The notes: generated by a model not told the origin, from the letters alone. Positions 1 through 8,726 are shown, counted from the stretch's first letter. The stretch is 43,243 bases of DNA from CAZLYF01 sp964586835 (GCA_964586835.1 CAZPIC010000020.1:1-43243), one strand, 5' to 3'. Translations and numbers: made by a program.

Positions 1-55
1 GGGTGAAGGATTCACTGGCGGGTTACAGGGGTGAAATTATCACTGGCGGATAACA
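1..55. mobile_element. Possible IS21-family element end (window-truncated)
   Basis: Two imperfect direct repeats of about 27 bp lie side by side here, each of the form GGGTGAA, five or so bases, TCACTGGCGG, TAACAG. Multiple short terminal repeats next to a terminal CA (bases 54-55) are typical of IS21-family ends. The other end of the window carries an IS21-family istB remnant, but its terminal repeats differ in sequence, so this would be a different element. No transposase is visible because the window starts here. The family assignment is inference. Confidence 0.35.
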
Positions 56-71
56 GCCGCAGTTTTCACGC

Positions 72-100
72 TTGACAAGCCTGTCGGGCTTCACTATACT
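72..100 (+). promoter_or_regulatory. Sigma-A promoter of tRNA-Leu
   Basis: TTGACA at 72-77 and TATACT at 95-100 are separated by exactly 17 bp, and the tRNA begins 24 bases after the -10 box. This is close to a consensus housekeeping promoter. Confidence 0.85.
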
Positions 101-123
101 TTCTCTTGTCGCCTGTGCGGCGC

Positions 124-208
124 GCGGTCGTGGCGGAACTGGCATACGCGCACGTTTGAGGGGCGTGTGGTGAAAACCGTACGAGTTCAAGTCTCGTCGA
201 CCGCACCA
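124..208 (+). tRNA. tRNA-Leu (anticodon GAG)
   Basis: The 85-nt sequence folds as a class II tRNA. The acceptor stem GCGGTCG pairs with CGACCGC, the anticodon stem CACGT pairs with GCGTG (one G-T pair) around the loop TTGAGGG, and the T-arm is ACGAG/CTCGT around TTCAAGT. A long variable arm is present, as expected for Leu. Anticodon GAG reads CUC/CUU. The 3' ACCA is encoded in the DNA. Confidence 0.95.
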
Positions 209-214
209 GCATAG

Positions 215-238
215 GAAGCCTTCACAGGCTTCTTTTTT
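215..238 (+). terminator. Intrinsic terminator of tRNA-Leu
   Basis: A 7-bp stem GAAGCCT / AGGCTTC with a 4-base loop is followed by a run of six T, starting only seven bases after the tRNA 3' end. Confidence 0.85.
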
Positions 239-281
239 GTTCAGGCCTCCCCGTCGCCTGCTGCAGCGAAAGGACAGTCCC

Positions 282-1118
282 ATGTTTCACGAATTCGAGC
301 CTGTTTTTGACAACAGCTACAGAGATGCGGCCCCTCGCCCGGGCAGCCCTGTCCTCTACTTCACAAAGGATACCGTGCTGGTCATGGACAGAGGCCCTCT
401 GTCCTATCCGGCCTATCCCCACATCCCCCCGCACACAGGCCGCTTCATCTATCTTTTTTCGCTGGGAGGCAGCCCATACTTTCTGGCAGACGGCTGGCAG
501 GGCGAGATAGCCACGGGCTTGCGCGCGATCCCCATCTCCTCCCTGCGCTGCCCTCCGTCCAGAGACCTTGCTTTCGCCGGCGTTACAGGATACCAGCTCT
601 TTCAGTGGTACTGCGCACGGCGCTACTGCGGGGCCTGCGGAGCGCGCACCGAGCTTGACAGCCGAGAACGCATGATCTTCTGCCCAGCCTGCGGACAAAA
701 AGAGTACCCCTCCATCATGCCTGCTGTCATCGTGGGCGTTCACGACGGAGACCGCCTTCTGCTGACCCAATACGCAGGCCGTACCAGCACCAGGTGGGCG
801 TTGGTGGCGGGGTTCAGCGAGATCGGAGAGCCCCTGGAGCAAACCGTGCGCCGCGAGGTCTTCGAGGAAACAGGCCTGCAGGTGAAGGACATTCTGTACT
901 ACAAGAGCCAGCCCTGGCCGTTTTCCGGTTCTCTGCTGGCAGGTTTTTTCGCAGCGCTGGAGGGCTCCCCTGACGTGAAGATAGACGGCATCGAGCTTGA
1001 CAAGGCCGTCTGGATGACAAGGGAAGAGATCCCGGTCGTCTTTGATGGCTGCTCTTTGACCAACGAGATGATCTGCCAGTTCAAGAAAGCCGGTGCGAAC
1101 GGCATCCAGCAGCCCTGA
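282..1118 (+). CDS. nudC: NAD(+) diphosphatase / NADH pyrophosphatase, NudC type
   Basis: The 278-residue protein should split NAD(H) into NMN(H) and AMP, and family members also remove NAD caps from RNA 5' ends. It has the full NudC layout. There is an N-terminal domain, then a zinc ribbon with Cys116, Cys119, Cys134 and Cys137. The Nudix box follows at about 177-199 (GFSEIGEP, then REVFEETG), and then the NudC signature SQPWPFS at 209-215 that separates NADH pyrophosphatases from other Nudix enzymes. E. coli NudC has 257 residues. The frame is open further upstream to a TTG at 237, but that lies inside the tRNA terminator. The ATG at 282 has AAAGGA 7 bases before it and is preferred. It stands alone, facing the next gene tail to tail with about 30 bp between. 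Confidence 0.93.
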   Translation: MFHEFEPVFDNSYRDAAPRPGSPVLYFTKDTVLVMDRGPLSYPAYPHIPPHTGRFIYLFSLGGSPYFLADGWQGEIATGLRAIPISSLRCPPSRDLAFAGVTGYQLFQWYCARRYCGACGARTELDSRERMIFCPACGQKEYPSIMPAVIVGVHDGDRLLLTQYAGRTSTRWALVAGFSEIGEPLEQTVRREVFEETGLQVKDILYYKSQPWPFSGSLLAGFFAALEGSPDVKIDGIELDKAVWMTREEIPVVFDGCSLTNEMICQFKKAGANGIQQP

Positions 1119-1149
1119 TCCCACGCCTGCCGCAGCTTCAGCCTTGCCG

Positions 1150-3480
1150 TTATTCGCTTCGAAGCGCTTCCACAGCCTCTTTCCTGGAAGCCATGCGCGC
1201 AGGGATATGGCCACCCAGGACGGTCAGCAGTGTGCTCAAGCCTACAAGCAGTGCCGCGTGCGCTGGCCGGAGGCTCGCGACCCCTGACAAACCTGTAAGC
1301 CGATGGAGAATGGCGTTGGCGGGAAGGGTCACCAGCGCTCCGATTGTCACGCCCAGGGCCCCTGACATCAGCCCCAAAATAAAGGTTTCCGCGTCAAAGA
1401 CACGCGTGATATCCTTTTTCCTCGCTCCAAGAGCCCGTAGTACACCGATCTCCCGCGTGCGTTCCAGCACCGAGGTATACGTAATGATGCCGATCATGAT
1501 CAAGCTTACAAACAAGGCAACGGAGGAGAAGGCGATCAGCACGGCTGTGATGCCTGTCATAATGCCTCCCGTCATCTGCGAAAGCGCTTCAGACAGATCG
1601 GTGTACAGGATGCGGTCCTTCTCCTTCCTGCCTTCGTTGTAGGCATCCAGGTAGGCCTTGACAGCCTCCTTGTCCTCAAAGCGTTCCGGATACAGCATGA
1701 TGGCGGCGGGCGTCCCGTCCCCCGATCCCCCCGCCATGGACAGAAGGCTGGACAGCCCCCCCTCGCGCAGAGCGCTCGCGTATTCGGTCTGGGCAGAGGC
1801 GCTGAGGACAAGGTCGGTCAGCGCGTCGCTGTAGGCGAGGCCGGTACCTAAAAGGCCCACGCGCACCCCCGGCTTGAGCCGGACGATCCCGCAGATGCGC
1901 AGCTGTATTCCCTTGTCAGATCGGTACATGGCCTCATAGTCCCTGCCCGGCACCCAGGTGCCGAGGATCGTTCTGGTGTAATAATCATCGTTTGACACAA
2001 TGACAAACTCGGTGCCCACGATCTCCGCAAAAGGCAGGCCTCGCCCGTCCTGTGTGACGAAACCCAGGGCCTGTAGTTTGTCAGTACAGAGGCGGTTTTG
2101 TTCATCCACGACCAGGACGAGGTCGGTGGGCTCACGGGCATAGTCTCCGGCGAGCAGCTGATAATGCTCCTCCAGGTAACCCGGGCTTCCCTTCCGGAGG
2201 CTTGTAGGAAAGCTGGGGAGGCCAATGGCACTGATGCTGGTCATCGCATACGACATAGCCCCCGAGCTTCCGGAAGAGAAGGATTCGCCCAGCGTGACGG
2301 GAACAGCCTTGCCGTCCACCAGTCGCAGCGCATTCATCGTGACGGAGCGCAGGACACTCAGGCCGCTTACGAGATCCGGATCAATGCCCCTGACATAAGC
2401 CAGGAAGTCTTCCGTGAACAGGTTCAAATGTGAGAAGCGGAACTCCTCCGGGTCACAGGGGATGACCTCCTCTGTATCAGCATAGCGCGCGGTACCGCTG
2501 GCTTGCTCGATCATCATTCCTCGCAGCGCAGCCATCTGTTCCCGGTCCATGGCCATGACCGCCCGGGGAATGACGATGGGAAACTCCGCCATCGCGTCCC
2601 GCTGAAAGAGGTCGATTTGCCGTTGAAAGCCATTGGACAGACTGAGGATCAGCGCAATACCAATGATGCCAATACCGGAGGCGAAGGCCGTCAGAAAGGC
2701 GCGTCCCTTCTTGGCGCGGAGGTTCTGAAACGACAGCTTCAGGGCAGTCAGAAAGCGCATGCCCGTTTTCTTCAGGCTGAAGGCTTTGAACGCCTCGTAT
2801 CCCGCACAGGGATTGCTGTCCGATATGATCTTACCATCCTGAAAGCGGATGATGCGGTCAGCATACTTTTCCGCCAGCCCAGCATGGTGAGTGACCATAA
2901 TCACCAGCCTGTCGCCGGCCATCTCCCTGATCAGATCCATGATCTGAACGCTTGTCACGCTGTCCAGTGAACCTGTAGGCTCATCGCAAAGGAGAACCTC
3001 AGGATCGTTCGCAAGCGCCCTGGCAACAGCGACGCGCTGCATCTCCCCACCGGAAAGCTGTCCCGGCTTCTTGTGAAGGTGTTCGCGAAGCCCCACCCGT
3101 TCAAGGAGCTCCAGCGCCCGCCTGCGTCTCGCCTGGGCCGGGACCCCGCTTAAGGTCATGCCCAGCTCCACATTGGCCACGATGCTCTGGTGCATGATCA
3201 GGTTGAAGCCCTGAAACACAAAGCCTGTGGAATTGTTCCTGTAGGCGTCCCAGTCGGCGTCCGAGAAGTCCCTGGTGCTGCGTCCCTTGATGAGGATCTC
3301 CCCGGAATCGCTCCGGTCAAGGCCCCCGATGAGGTTCAGGCAGGTGGTCTTTCCAGAACCGCTCATGCCGAGTATGGCCACGAATTCCTGCCGCCGAAAC
3401 GCGACACTGACGCCGTCCAGCGCCACGGTTACGGCGCCTCCCGCACGGTATGTCTTTGTCACCTGCCTGAGTTCAACCAT
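1150..3480 (-). CDS. MacB-like ABC transporter, fused ATPase and FtsX-type permease
   Basis: This 776-residue protein fuses an ABC ATPase (about 1-225) to a membrane domain. The ATPase has Walker A GMSGSGKT at 38-45, Q-loop Gln90, signature LSGGE at 142-146, Walker B ending Asp166-Glu167 and switch His198. After a first membrane helix near 258-282 comes a large extracytoplasmic region of roughly 300 residues (MacB-PCD-like). Three C-terminal helices follow, with the FtsX hallmark RTREIGVLRALGARKKDI after the first. Such mechanotransmission exporters in Gram-positive bacteria move peptides, lipids or antibiotics, or signal across the membrane. The substrate cannot be told from sequence. No two-component system is adjacent, unlike bacitracin-type detox modules. 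The start is the ATG at 3480, 40-50 bases below a promoter. Confidence 0.9.
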   Translation of the reverse strand: MVELRQVTKTYRAGGAVTVALDGVSVAFRRQEFVAILGMSGSGKTTCLNLIGGLDRSDSGEILIKGRSTRDFSDADWDAYRNNSTGFVFQGFNLIMHQSIVANVELGMTLSGVPAQARRRRALELLERVGLREHLHKKPGQLSGGEMQRVAVARALANDPEVLLCDEPTGSLDSVTSVQIMDLIREMAGDRLVIMVTHHAGLAEKYADRIIRFQDGKIISDSNPCAGYEAFKAFSLKKTGMRFLTALKLSFQNLRAKKGRAFLTAFASGIGIIGIALILSLSNGFQRQIDLFQRDAMAEFPIVIPRAVMAMDREQMAALRGMMIEQASGTARYADTEEVIPCDPEEFRFSHLNLFTEDFLAYVRGIDPDLVSGLSVLRSVTMNALRLVDGKAVPVTLGESFSSGSSGAMSYAMTSISAIGLPSFPTSLRKGSPGYLEEHYQLLAGDYAREPTDLVLVVDEQNRLCTDKLQALGFVTQDGRGLPFAEIVGTEFVIVSNDDYYTRTILGTWVPGRDYEAMYRSDKGIQLRICGIVRLKPGVRVGLLGTGLAYSDALTDLVLSASAQTEYASALREGGLSSLLSMAGGSGDGTPAAIMLYPERFEDKEAVKAYLDAYNEGRKEKDRILYTDLSEALSQMTGGIMTGITAVLIAFSSVALFVSLIMIGIITYTSVLERTREIGVLRALGARKKDITRVFDAETFILGLMSGALGVTIGALVTLPANAILHRLTGLSGVASLRPAHAALLVGLSTLLTVLGGHIPARMASRKEAVEALRSE

Positions 3481-3527
3481 CGCTCAACCCCTCGCACTCT
3501 CCTTGATGGCTATTGCGTTTCCCTGCC

Positions 3528-3557
3528 ATCATAAAGACGCCGGGGGAGCGCTGTCAA
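3528..3557 (-). promoter_or_regulatory. Promoter of the MacB-like transporter
   Basis: Read on the minus strand, TTGACA (3557-3552) and TATGAT (3533-3528) are spaced 18 bp, with the start codon about 48 bases beyond. The region is shared with the divergent kinase promoter. Confidence 0.55.
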
Positions 3558-3611
3558 ACACGCATCCGCTCCGCAGACTGAAACCCTCTGACACAGGTTT
3601 GCATTCTCTTC

Positions 3612-3640
3612 TTCACAAAAGCTGGGAATTTGTCTATACT
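3612..3640 (+). promoter_or_regulatory. Promoter of the lipid kinase gene
   Basis: TTCACA at 3612-3617 and TATACT at 3635-3640 are separated by 17 bp. A strong AGGAGGG ribosome site and the ATG follow within 31 bases, so the leader is very short. Confidence 0.65.
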
Positions 3641-3670
3641 CTGCCAAACAGACAGGAGGGGCAGGTATCC

Positions 3671-4618
3671 ATGGACAGCGCATCAGACCTTCAGCACGTG
3701 TTTGTCGTCAACCCAGCCGCCGGTTCTGCCAGCGCGGAAAGCCAGGTGAAACAGGCCCTCCGCTCCCTTGGGGAAGGGGTCGCCGCGTCTGTCTATGTCA
3801 CCACCGCGCCGGGGGACGCCACGCGCTACGTGCGCTCCCTGTGCGAGACAGCCGTCGCCCCCCTGCGCTTCTACGCCTGTGGGGGCGACGGAACCCTCAA
3901 CGAGGTCGTCAACGGCGCCGTGGGATTCCCCGGAGTCTCTGTGGGGTGCTGGCCCAGCGGCAGCGGCAATGACTACGTCAAAATCTACGGAGGCAGGGAA
4001 AGGTTCCTGAACGTTCAGGCTCAGATCCACGGGGATGAGACACCCGTGGATCTCATGCGTGTCGGAAACAGACGGGCCATCAACATGGTCCATTTCGGCT
4101 TCGACAGCCGCGTAGCGGTGACCATGTCCCGCATCAAGCGCAAGCCTTTCATCGGCGGCAGGAATGCCTACTACACGGCCGTCCTTAAAAACTTTCTCGG
4201 TCCACTCAGCGCCCCGTGGACCGTGCGGGTGGACGGCGAACTTCTGTGTGACGGACCGATGCTTTTGTGCACAGTTGCCTGCGGTCAGTATGTCGGAGGC
4301 TCTTTTCGCTGTGCTCCCCGGAGCGACAATGCCGACGGTCTATTAGACATAGGCCTTGTCAAGTCAATGAGTCACGCTCGCTTTGTAAGCCTGATCGGAG
4401 CCTATGCCAAAGGGACGCACCTTGACGACCCTAGGCTTAGAGACTGCCTTGTGTACCGCCGCGGCACCCATGTATCCGTGCTTGCAGAACCTGAAACCCC
4501 CATCTCCCTGGACGGTGAGATCCTCCGAGAGGAGGCCTTTGAGATCTGCATGGAGCCCCAAGCGCTGCGTTTTGTAGTGCCCCAGGGGGCCCGGAAAGCC
4601 CCTTCCCCGACTGCCTGA
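3671..4618 (+). CDS. Diacylglycerol/lipid kinase family protein (DagK/YegS fold)
   Basis: The 315-residue protein has the DAGK catalytic-domain motifs. These are a nucleotide-binding VNPAAGSAS segment near residues 13-21, GGDGTLNEVVNG starting at 71, and PSGSGNDY ending at 102, where classical DgkB enzymes have GTTNDFAR. The family phosphorylates diacylglycerol or related lipids, recycling lipid head-group waste at the inner membrane face, and this length is typical. The reading frame stays open far upstream over the neighbouring transporter gene, but that stretch is only the complement of the transporter. The ATG at 3671 has AGGAGGG 10 bases upstream and a promoter at once before it. Which lipid is used is not determined by sequence. 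Confidence 0.88.
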   Translation: MDSASDLQHVFVVNPAAGSASAESQVKQALRSLGEGVAASVYVTTAPGDATRYVRSLCETAVAPLRFYACGGDGTLNEVVNGAVGFPGVSVGCWPSGSGNDYVKIYGGRERFLNVQAQIHGDETPVDLMRVGNRRAINMVHFGFDSRVAVTMSRIKRKPFIGGRNAYYTAVLKNFLGPLSAPWTVRVDGELLCDGPMLLCTVACGQYVGGSFRCAPRSDNADGLLDIGLVKSMSHARFVSLIGAYAKGTHLDDPRLRDCLVYRRGTHVSVLAEPETPISLDGEILREEAFEICMEPQALRFVVPQGARKAPSPTA

Positions 4619-4634
4619 AGGCCACAAACTGCTA

Positions 4635-5813
4635 TTAAAGACACATACGATAGATCCTGAGCACATCCTCCCAATGCAGCTTCCTGAAATTGCCCAAAGG
4701 CTTTTCAGCCCCGAAGGCCGCGTGCGTCGCTTTCATAGCCATATCCTTAAGCTGTTCCTCTCCAATACCGAGGCCCGGGAGCGTGGAGGGAAGCCCCATG
4801 CGCCTGAAAAAGTCGCGCAGACGCGCGATCCCCTCCAGCGCAATCGCGTCGGCGTCCCGCAGGCTGCCGCTGACGCCCATGACGTTCACCGCGAACTGGA
4901 CGAACATGCCCACGTCTTCCCTGAAGACATACTCCATCCATGCGGGTGTCAGCACAGCCAGGCCCGCGCCATGGGCGACATCATAGGCGGCACTGAGTTC
5001 ATGCTCCATATCGTGACAGGCCCAGTCCTGCTCGCGCCCCATTCCCACTAAGCCATTATGGGCCACCGTGCCCGCAAAGCCGATCTCGGCCCAGGCGTCG
5101 TAATCCTCCGGGTTGTCTAGGACAAGGGGACCGTTGCGGATGAGCGTCCTGAGCGTCGCCTCGCACAGTCCGTCCGTCAGGTCTGTGTTCTTCGTGCGGG
5201 TGAAATAACGCTCGAACACGTGGCTCATCATGTCCGCGATGCCATAACCCACCTGCTCTCTGGGCAGCGTAAAGAAAAGCGCCGGGTTCATGATGCTCAG
5301 CAGGGGGCGGAGTTTCGGGCTTCCGTAACCATACTTGCGCCCTTTCTCCTCGTTGGTGATGACGGTGTCCCCGCTGGACTCACTGCCCGCTGCGGGGATC
5401 GTAAGGATTACAGCCACCGGCAGGGCGGACTCGATCTCCTTTTTCAGTTCATACATCTCCCAGACATCCCCCTTGTAGGGAACACCCATGGCGATCGCCT
5501 TGGCTGAATCAATGGTGCTTCCCCCGCCAACGGCGAGGATCAGATCCACCTTCTCTTCTCTGCACAGGCGGATCCCCTCATAGACCAGTTTCAGCCGTGG
5601 GTTGGGTACGACCCCTCCCAGTTCCAGGAAGGCCACGCCGGCAGCCCTAAGCGAATCGGTCACCTGGGCATACAAGCCCGTCCGCTTAATGCTCCCACTG
5701 CCATAGTGCAGGAGAACTTTCTTCGCATGAGGCTTAAGCAGGTCACCGATATCATGCTGCGTGCCGCGCCCGAAGATAATTCTTGCCGGCGCGTAAAAAT
5801 CAAATCTCTCCAT
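4635..5813 (-). CDS. Iron-containing alcohol dehydrogenase, YqhD/BdhA type
   Basis: This 392-residue group III dehydrogenase has the coenzyme motif GGGST at 96-100. The metal ligands Asp194, His198, His267 and His281 sit at exactly the residue numbers known from E. coli YqhD. YqhD and the clostridial butanol dehydrogenases reduce aldehydes to alcohols with NADPH and detoxify short-chain aldehydes. It is convergent with the lipid kinase, only 16 bp away, and divergent from the serine hydrolase gene. Acetaldehyde made by the aldolase cluster at 25 kb would be a sensible substrate, but that link is only inference. The start is the ATG at 5813, with GAGGGG close upstream. Confidence 0.92.
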   Translation of the reverse strand: MERFDFYAPARIIFGRGTQHDIGDLLKPHAKKVLLHYGSGSIKRTGLYAQVTDSLRAAGVAFLELGGVVPNPRLKLVYEGIRLCREEKVDLILAVGGGSTIDSAKAIAMGVPYKGDVWEMYELKKEIESALPVAVILTIPAAGSESSGDTVITNEEKGRKYGYGSPKLRPLLSIMNPALFFTLPREQVGYGIADMMSHVFERYFTRTKNTDLTDGLCEATLRTLIRNGPLVLDNPEDYDAWAEIGFAGTVAHNGLVGMGREQDWACHDMEHELSAAYDVAHGAGLAVLTPAWMEYVFREDVGMFVQFAVNVMGVSGSLRDADAIALEGIARLRDFFRRMGLPSTLPGLGIGEEQLKDMAMKATHAAFGAEKPLGNFRKLHWEDVLRIYRMCL

Positions 5814-5914
5814 ATCCCCTCTTTCCGGCCCAGGGTGGGCCTGCGTCCCTGTTCAGCGGCCGCCGTATGCGACCCTCCTCTTCAGTATAGCATATCCATA
5901 AGCTGCAGCCTGGC

Positions 5915-5943
5915 TTGCGATTCACACGCCTTCGCGATACACT
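5915..5943 (+). promoter_or_regulatory. Promoter of the serine hydrolase gene
   Basis: TTGCGA at 5915-5920 and TACACT at 5938-5943 are 17 bp apart, 56 bases before the start codon. Confidence 0.5.
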
Positions 5944-5998
5944 CCAGGCATCCAAAATCCCTCATGCCCGAGCCCAAAGCGGGAAAGGAGGTTGGGTC

Positions 5999-7378
5999 AT
6001 GAAACGGCTGCGCCTGTGCACCCTGGTCTGCCTGTCCATCGCCGCCTGCTGTGTCCCCAGCACCCTGCCCATGCATGCAGGGACCCCGGTTATATCAGAC
6101 GCGCCGTTTGATCCTGCAGCCCTTGAGAGCCTTGAGGCCTACAGCGTTGCGATGGCCGAGAGTCTCGAGCGCGGAGAGATGGACCCGATCATCGCAGGGT
6201 TTTCTCCGGCTCTGACATCCGCGCTCGACGCAGAAGCCTTACGCATTGCCTTCGAACAGACCCGCTTCGCTGCCGGCCCTTTCGCCGGCCTGATTGGCGT
6301 CCGCAGCACCGTAGATGAATCCAACACCTCCGTCGACGTCTATGTCCGCCATGCCGCAAGGTCGCTCAAGCTCCGCTTTGTCCATGGTCCGGAAGGGCTG
6401 GAGGGGCTATGGTTTCTCTTCGCTTCTCACAGCGAGCTCCTGGAAGTGTTCGGCCTACAGCCCTCCCCTCCTGTAACGGGCAGCGCGTCCCTGGACCATC
6501 CGGTCAAGGTAGGCCCCCTGAGCCTGCGCGGTACGCTGGTGACACCGCCCGAGGGCGCCGAGAGCCTCCCCATTGCTGTGCTTTTAGTCCCTGGTTCCGG
6601 ACCCTGCGACATGGATGGGACCGTTCCGGGGATGGGGCTCAAGCCGCTTCGAGACCTGGCAGATGGCCTTGCGCAGAGAGGCATCTCCTCTCTGCGCTTT
6701 GACAAGCGCAGTTTTGCCGAACCCGACAGCTTCGCCTCCGGCTTTATCACGATTCAGGCAGAGATCCTTGAGGACGTTTCCTCCGCACTGGAGCTTCTTC
6801 GTGCGCATACCGAAACAGAGGGCTATGCGCTCTTCCTGGTCGGCCACAGCCTGGGGGGGATGCTGGTTCCCGAGATCCTCAGGGAGAACCCCTTCTTGCG
6901 GGGCGCCGTCGTGATGGCCGGCAGCCCCAGACCGCTGTGGGACATCCTGTACGACCAGGGTGCTGCAGCGCTGAAGGTCTTGGGGCTCGAAGAGGGCCAG
7001 GTCCGAGACGCATTGGCCGAACTGCAGGCACAGAGGGATCGAGCCCAGAGCATGACCGCTGAAACCGTCGAGGAGGTCCTCGGGCTTCCAGGCGAATACG
7101 TGCTCAGCCTTAACAGCCTGGCCCTTGAGGAGAAGTTCCGGCAGACAAGCCTGCCTCTGCTCATCCTTCAGGGCGGAAAAGATAGCCAGATCAGCCCTGA
7201 GCGGGACTGCGCAGCCTTCGAAAGGCTGTTTCAGGGCTATGAGAACGTCACCTTCCTTTGCTACGATGATCTTGACCACTTTTTCACCGGCGAAGGAATG
7301 ACAGAGGGCAACGCCCTCCCTGCCATGGATGAAGCGGTGATACGCGATATTGCGCAGTGGCTGTGGAAGCAGCAGTAA
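5999..7378 (+). CDS. Secreted or lipid-anchored alpha/beta hydrolase with N-terminal DUF3887-like domain
   Basis: The 459-residue protein starts with a signal peptide. The segment IAAC ending at Cys17 fits a lipobox, so it may be a lipoprotein, though an ordinary signal peptidase site near residue 26 is also possible. About 40-140 resembles the small NTF2-like DUF3887 domain often found before such hydrolases. The C-terminal half is an alpha/beta hydrolase with the nucleophile elbow GHSLGG, an acidic residue in the GGKDSQI segment, and a late His in DDLDHFF. These would form the Ser-Asp-His triad of an esterase or peptidase of unknown substrate. The chosen ATG has AAAGGAGG 7 bases upstream; an earlier in-frame start lies inside the promoter. 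The DUF554 gene follows 22 bp downstream and is probably cotranscribed. Confidence 0.85.
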   Translation: MKRLRLCTLVCLSIAACCVPSTLPMHAGTPVISDAPFDPAALESLEAYSVAMAESLERGEMDPIIAGFSPALTSALDAEALRIAFEQTRFAAGPFAGLIGVRSTVDESNTSVDVYVRHAARSLKLRFVHGPEGLEGLWFLFASHSELLEVFGLQPSPPVTGSASLDHPVKVGPLSLRGTLVTPPEGAESLPIAVLLVPGSGPCDMDGTVPGMGLKPLRDLADGLAQRGISSLRFDKRSFAEPDSFASGFITIQAEILEDVSSALELLRAHTETEGYALFLVGHSLGGMLVPEILRENPFLRGAVVMAGSPRPLWDILYDQGAAALKVLGLEEGQVRDALAELQAQRDRAQSMTAETVEEVLGLPGEYVLSLNSLALEEKFRQTSLPLLILQGGKDSQISPERDCAAFERLFQGYENVTFLCYDDLDHFFTGEGMTEGNALPAMDEAVIRDIAQWLWKQQ

Positions 7379-7400
7379 CGACACGCACAGGAGGCGATGC

Positions 7401-8099
7401 ATGTTTGGGGTGTTTGTCAACACGGCAGCGGTCGTCATCGGGAGCCTGATCGGGCTCCTGTTTCGCAGGGGGATTCCGGAAAAGCTCGCGAAAGCAGCCA
7501 TGACGGGCAATGGCCTTTGCACGCTGTACATAGGCATCTCCGGATCTCTGAAGGGCCACAGTGCCATCACTGCGATCCTCTCGGTGGTGTCCGGCGCCGT
7601 GCTGGGGACGGCGCTGGGAATCGACCATGGCATCGAAAGGCTGGGCCAAAGGGTTCAGCAGCGCTTCAGCAGCAGATCCGGCACGAAAAGCATCGCACCG
7701 GCGGAGGGTTTTGTGACCGCAAGCCTTCTGTTTTGTGTCGGGTCTATGACCATTGTCGGATCGCTCAATGCCGGGCTCTCGGGGGACTACGAAATGCTGT
7801 ACACGAAGTCCGTCCTCGATTTTCTCTCTTCCATCATGCTCTCCGTCTCTCTGGGTGCCGGTGTGCTGTTCTCGTCCGTCTTCGTGTTTGTTTTCCAGGG
7901 AGCGATTGTTCTTTCCGCACAGCTGCTCAAACCGCTTCTCACCACTGTGGCTATAGCGGAAATGAGCTGTGCGGGCTCCATCCTGATCATCGCACTGGGA
8001 CTGAATCTTCTTGGTATCACAAAGATCAAGGTGGCCGACTGCCTGCCCGCCATCGCCCTAGCCCCGCTGTTTTCATCCCTCACGGGTTTTTTTCTTTAG
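7401..8099 (+). CDS. DUF554 family membrane protein (YdfK-like)
   Basis: The 232-residue hydrophobic protein matches the DUF554 family. It opens with a short helix (FVNTAAVVIGSLIGLLF), has the conserved GLCTLYIGI region and a SMTIVGSLNAGLSGD loop, and ends with helices containing LGLNLLGITKIKVADCLPA. About six or seven membrane segments are visible. The function of the family is unknown; some members sit near transporters. AGGAGG lies about 7 bases before the ATG. It appears to be the last gene of a two-gene unit with the hydrolase, ending at a strong terminator. Confidence 0.88.
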   Translation: MFGVFVNTAAVVIGSLIGLLFRRGIPEKLAKAAMTGNGLCTLYIGISGSLKGHSAITAILSVVSGAVLGTALGIDHGIERLGQRVQQRFSSRSGTKSIAPAEGFVTASLLFCVGSMTIVGSLNAGLSGDYEMLYTKSVLDFLSSIMLSVSLGAGVLFSSVFVFVFQGAIVLSAQLLKPLLTTVAIAEMSCAGSILIIALGLNLLGITKIKVADCLPAIALAPLFSSLTGFFL

Positions 8100-8120
8100 A
8101 AGCAGTGCAGCCTGCGCAGA

Positions 8121-8154
8121 ACAGGGGCCCGGAGATTCTCCGGGCCCCTGTTTT
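8121..8154. terminator. Bidirectional intrinsic terminator
   Basis: A very GC-rich hairpin pairs ACAGGGGCCCGGAG with its complement around a short loop and is followed by TTTT on the plus strand. It sits between two convergent genes and could serve both, though the plus-strand T run is the clearer one. Confidence 0.8.
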
Positions 8155-8193
8155 GCGGCGGGCTGCGTCGTTTCCCTGCTGGGAATCAGAGGG

Positions 8194-8478
8194 TTACCTG
8201 TTCCGCAGAGCTGCGAAGCACTCGCTGCAGTAGATGGGCCGATCGTTCTTGGGAAGAAAGGGTACCTGCGTTTCCACACCACAATTTGCACAGACAGCGC
8301 TGTGCATCTCGCGGGGGGCACTGTTGCTGGCCCGGTTGGCCTTGTGTGTCTGTCGGCATTCCCTGCAGCGGCTCGGTTCGTTCTGGAAGCCTTTTTCCGC
8401 GTAGAACTCCTGTTCACCTGAGGTGAACACGAACTCCTGTCCGCAGTCACGGCATACCAGAGTCTTGTCTTGGTACAT
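8194..8478 (-). CDS. Small double zinc-ribbon protein
   Basis: The 94-residue protein has eight cysteines in four CxxC pairs: Cys9/12 with Cys38/41, and Cys63/66 with Cys84/87. These form two zinc ribbons. The first, with YQDKTLVCRDCGQEFVFTSGEQ at the start, matches the 'probable zinc-ribbon' family common in Clostridia. The role is unknown; RNA or protein binding is plausible. GGGGG lies some 10 bases before the ATG. The gene is far (about 240 bases) from its apparent promoter, and a structured RNA fills the leader, so RNA-level control is possible. Confidence 0.8.
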   Translation of the reverse strand: MYQDKTLVCRDCGQEFVFTSGEQEFYAEKGFQNEPSRCRECRQTHKANRASNSAPREMHSAVCANCGVETQVPFLPKNDRPIYCSECFAALRNR

Positions 8479-8499
8479 GGACGGAAACCCCCTGAAAAA

Positions 8500-8722
8500 G
8501 AATATCGGTTGAACCTAAGCTGACCTGGTCTTTGACCCCACACCCGCCGGCCGGGACATTGCTCTGCGCTGTCGCGCCCTCACGCCGTCCTCTCGAACGC
8601 TTGCGTCCGGCCGGACTGACTTCTGGACCGCACCATGCTCTCCGGGGTTTTCCCCGGGTTACGTGGGCCGCTTTGCCTGCGGCTGGCATCGGCTTGCAAC
8701 CACAGACCTCAGTTCCAACCGT
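8500..8722 (-). ncRNA. Unidentified structured RNA, leader or independent ncRNA
   Basis: About 220 bases follow a strong minus-strand promoter and can fold into a closed multi-helix RNA. The two ends pair: 8721-8704 (CGGTTGGAACTGAGGTCT) with 8519-8506 and 8531-8527. Inside are a hairpin CCGGGG-AAAA-CCCCGG (8657-8642), a GCCGC/GCGGC hairpin within GTGG/CCAC, and a long arm in which CCGGCCGGAC (8614-8605) pairs with 8557-8547 with one bulge. After the closing helix comes TTCTTTTT, then the ribosome site of the zinc-ribbon gene. I do not find RNase P, tmRNA, SRP RNA or any riboswitch consensus I know, and the branched fold is unlike the 6S rod. Folding was done by eye. Confidence 0.5.
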
Positions 8723-8726
8723 GGTC

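Noticed and set aside
222..1214. 330-codon minus-strand frame
   Set aside because: Shadow of nudC; no family similarity and it runs through the tRNA terminator.
3275..3670. N-terminal extension of the lipid kinase
   Set aside because: It is antisense to the transporter ATPase, and a promoter and AGGAGG lie just before the ATG at 3671.
6584..7633. 349-codon minus-strand frame
   Set aside because: Complement of the serine hydrolase and DUF554 genes in a GC-rich genome; no domain seen.
8500..8722. 6S RNA, RNase P RNA, tmRNA or SRP RNA
   Set aside because: The fold is branched rather than a rod, and the conserved core sequences of the others are absent.
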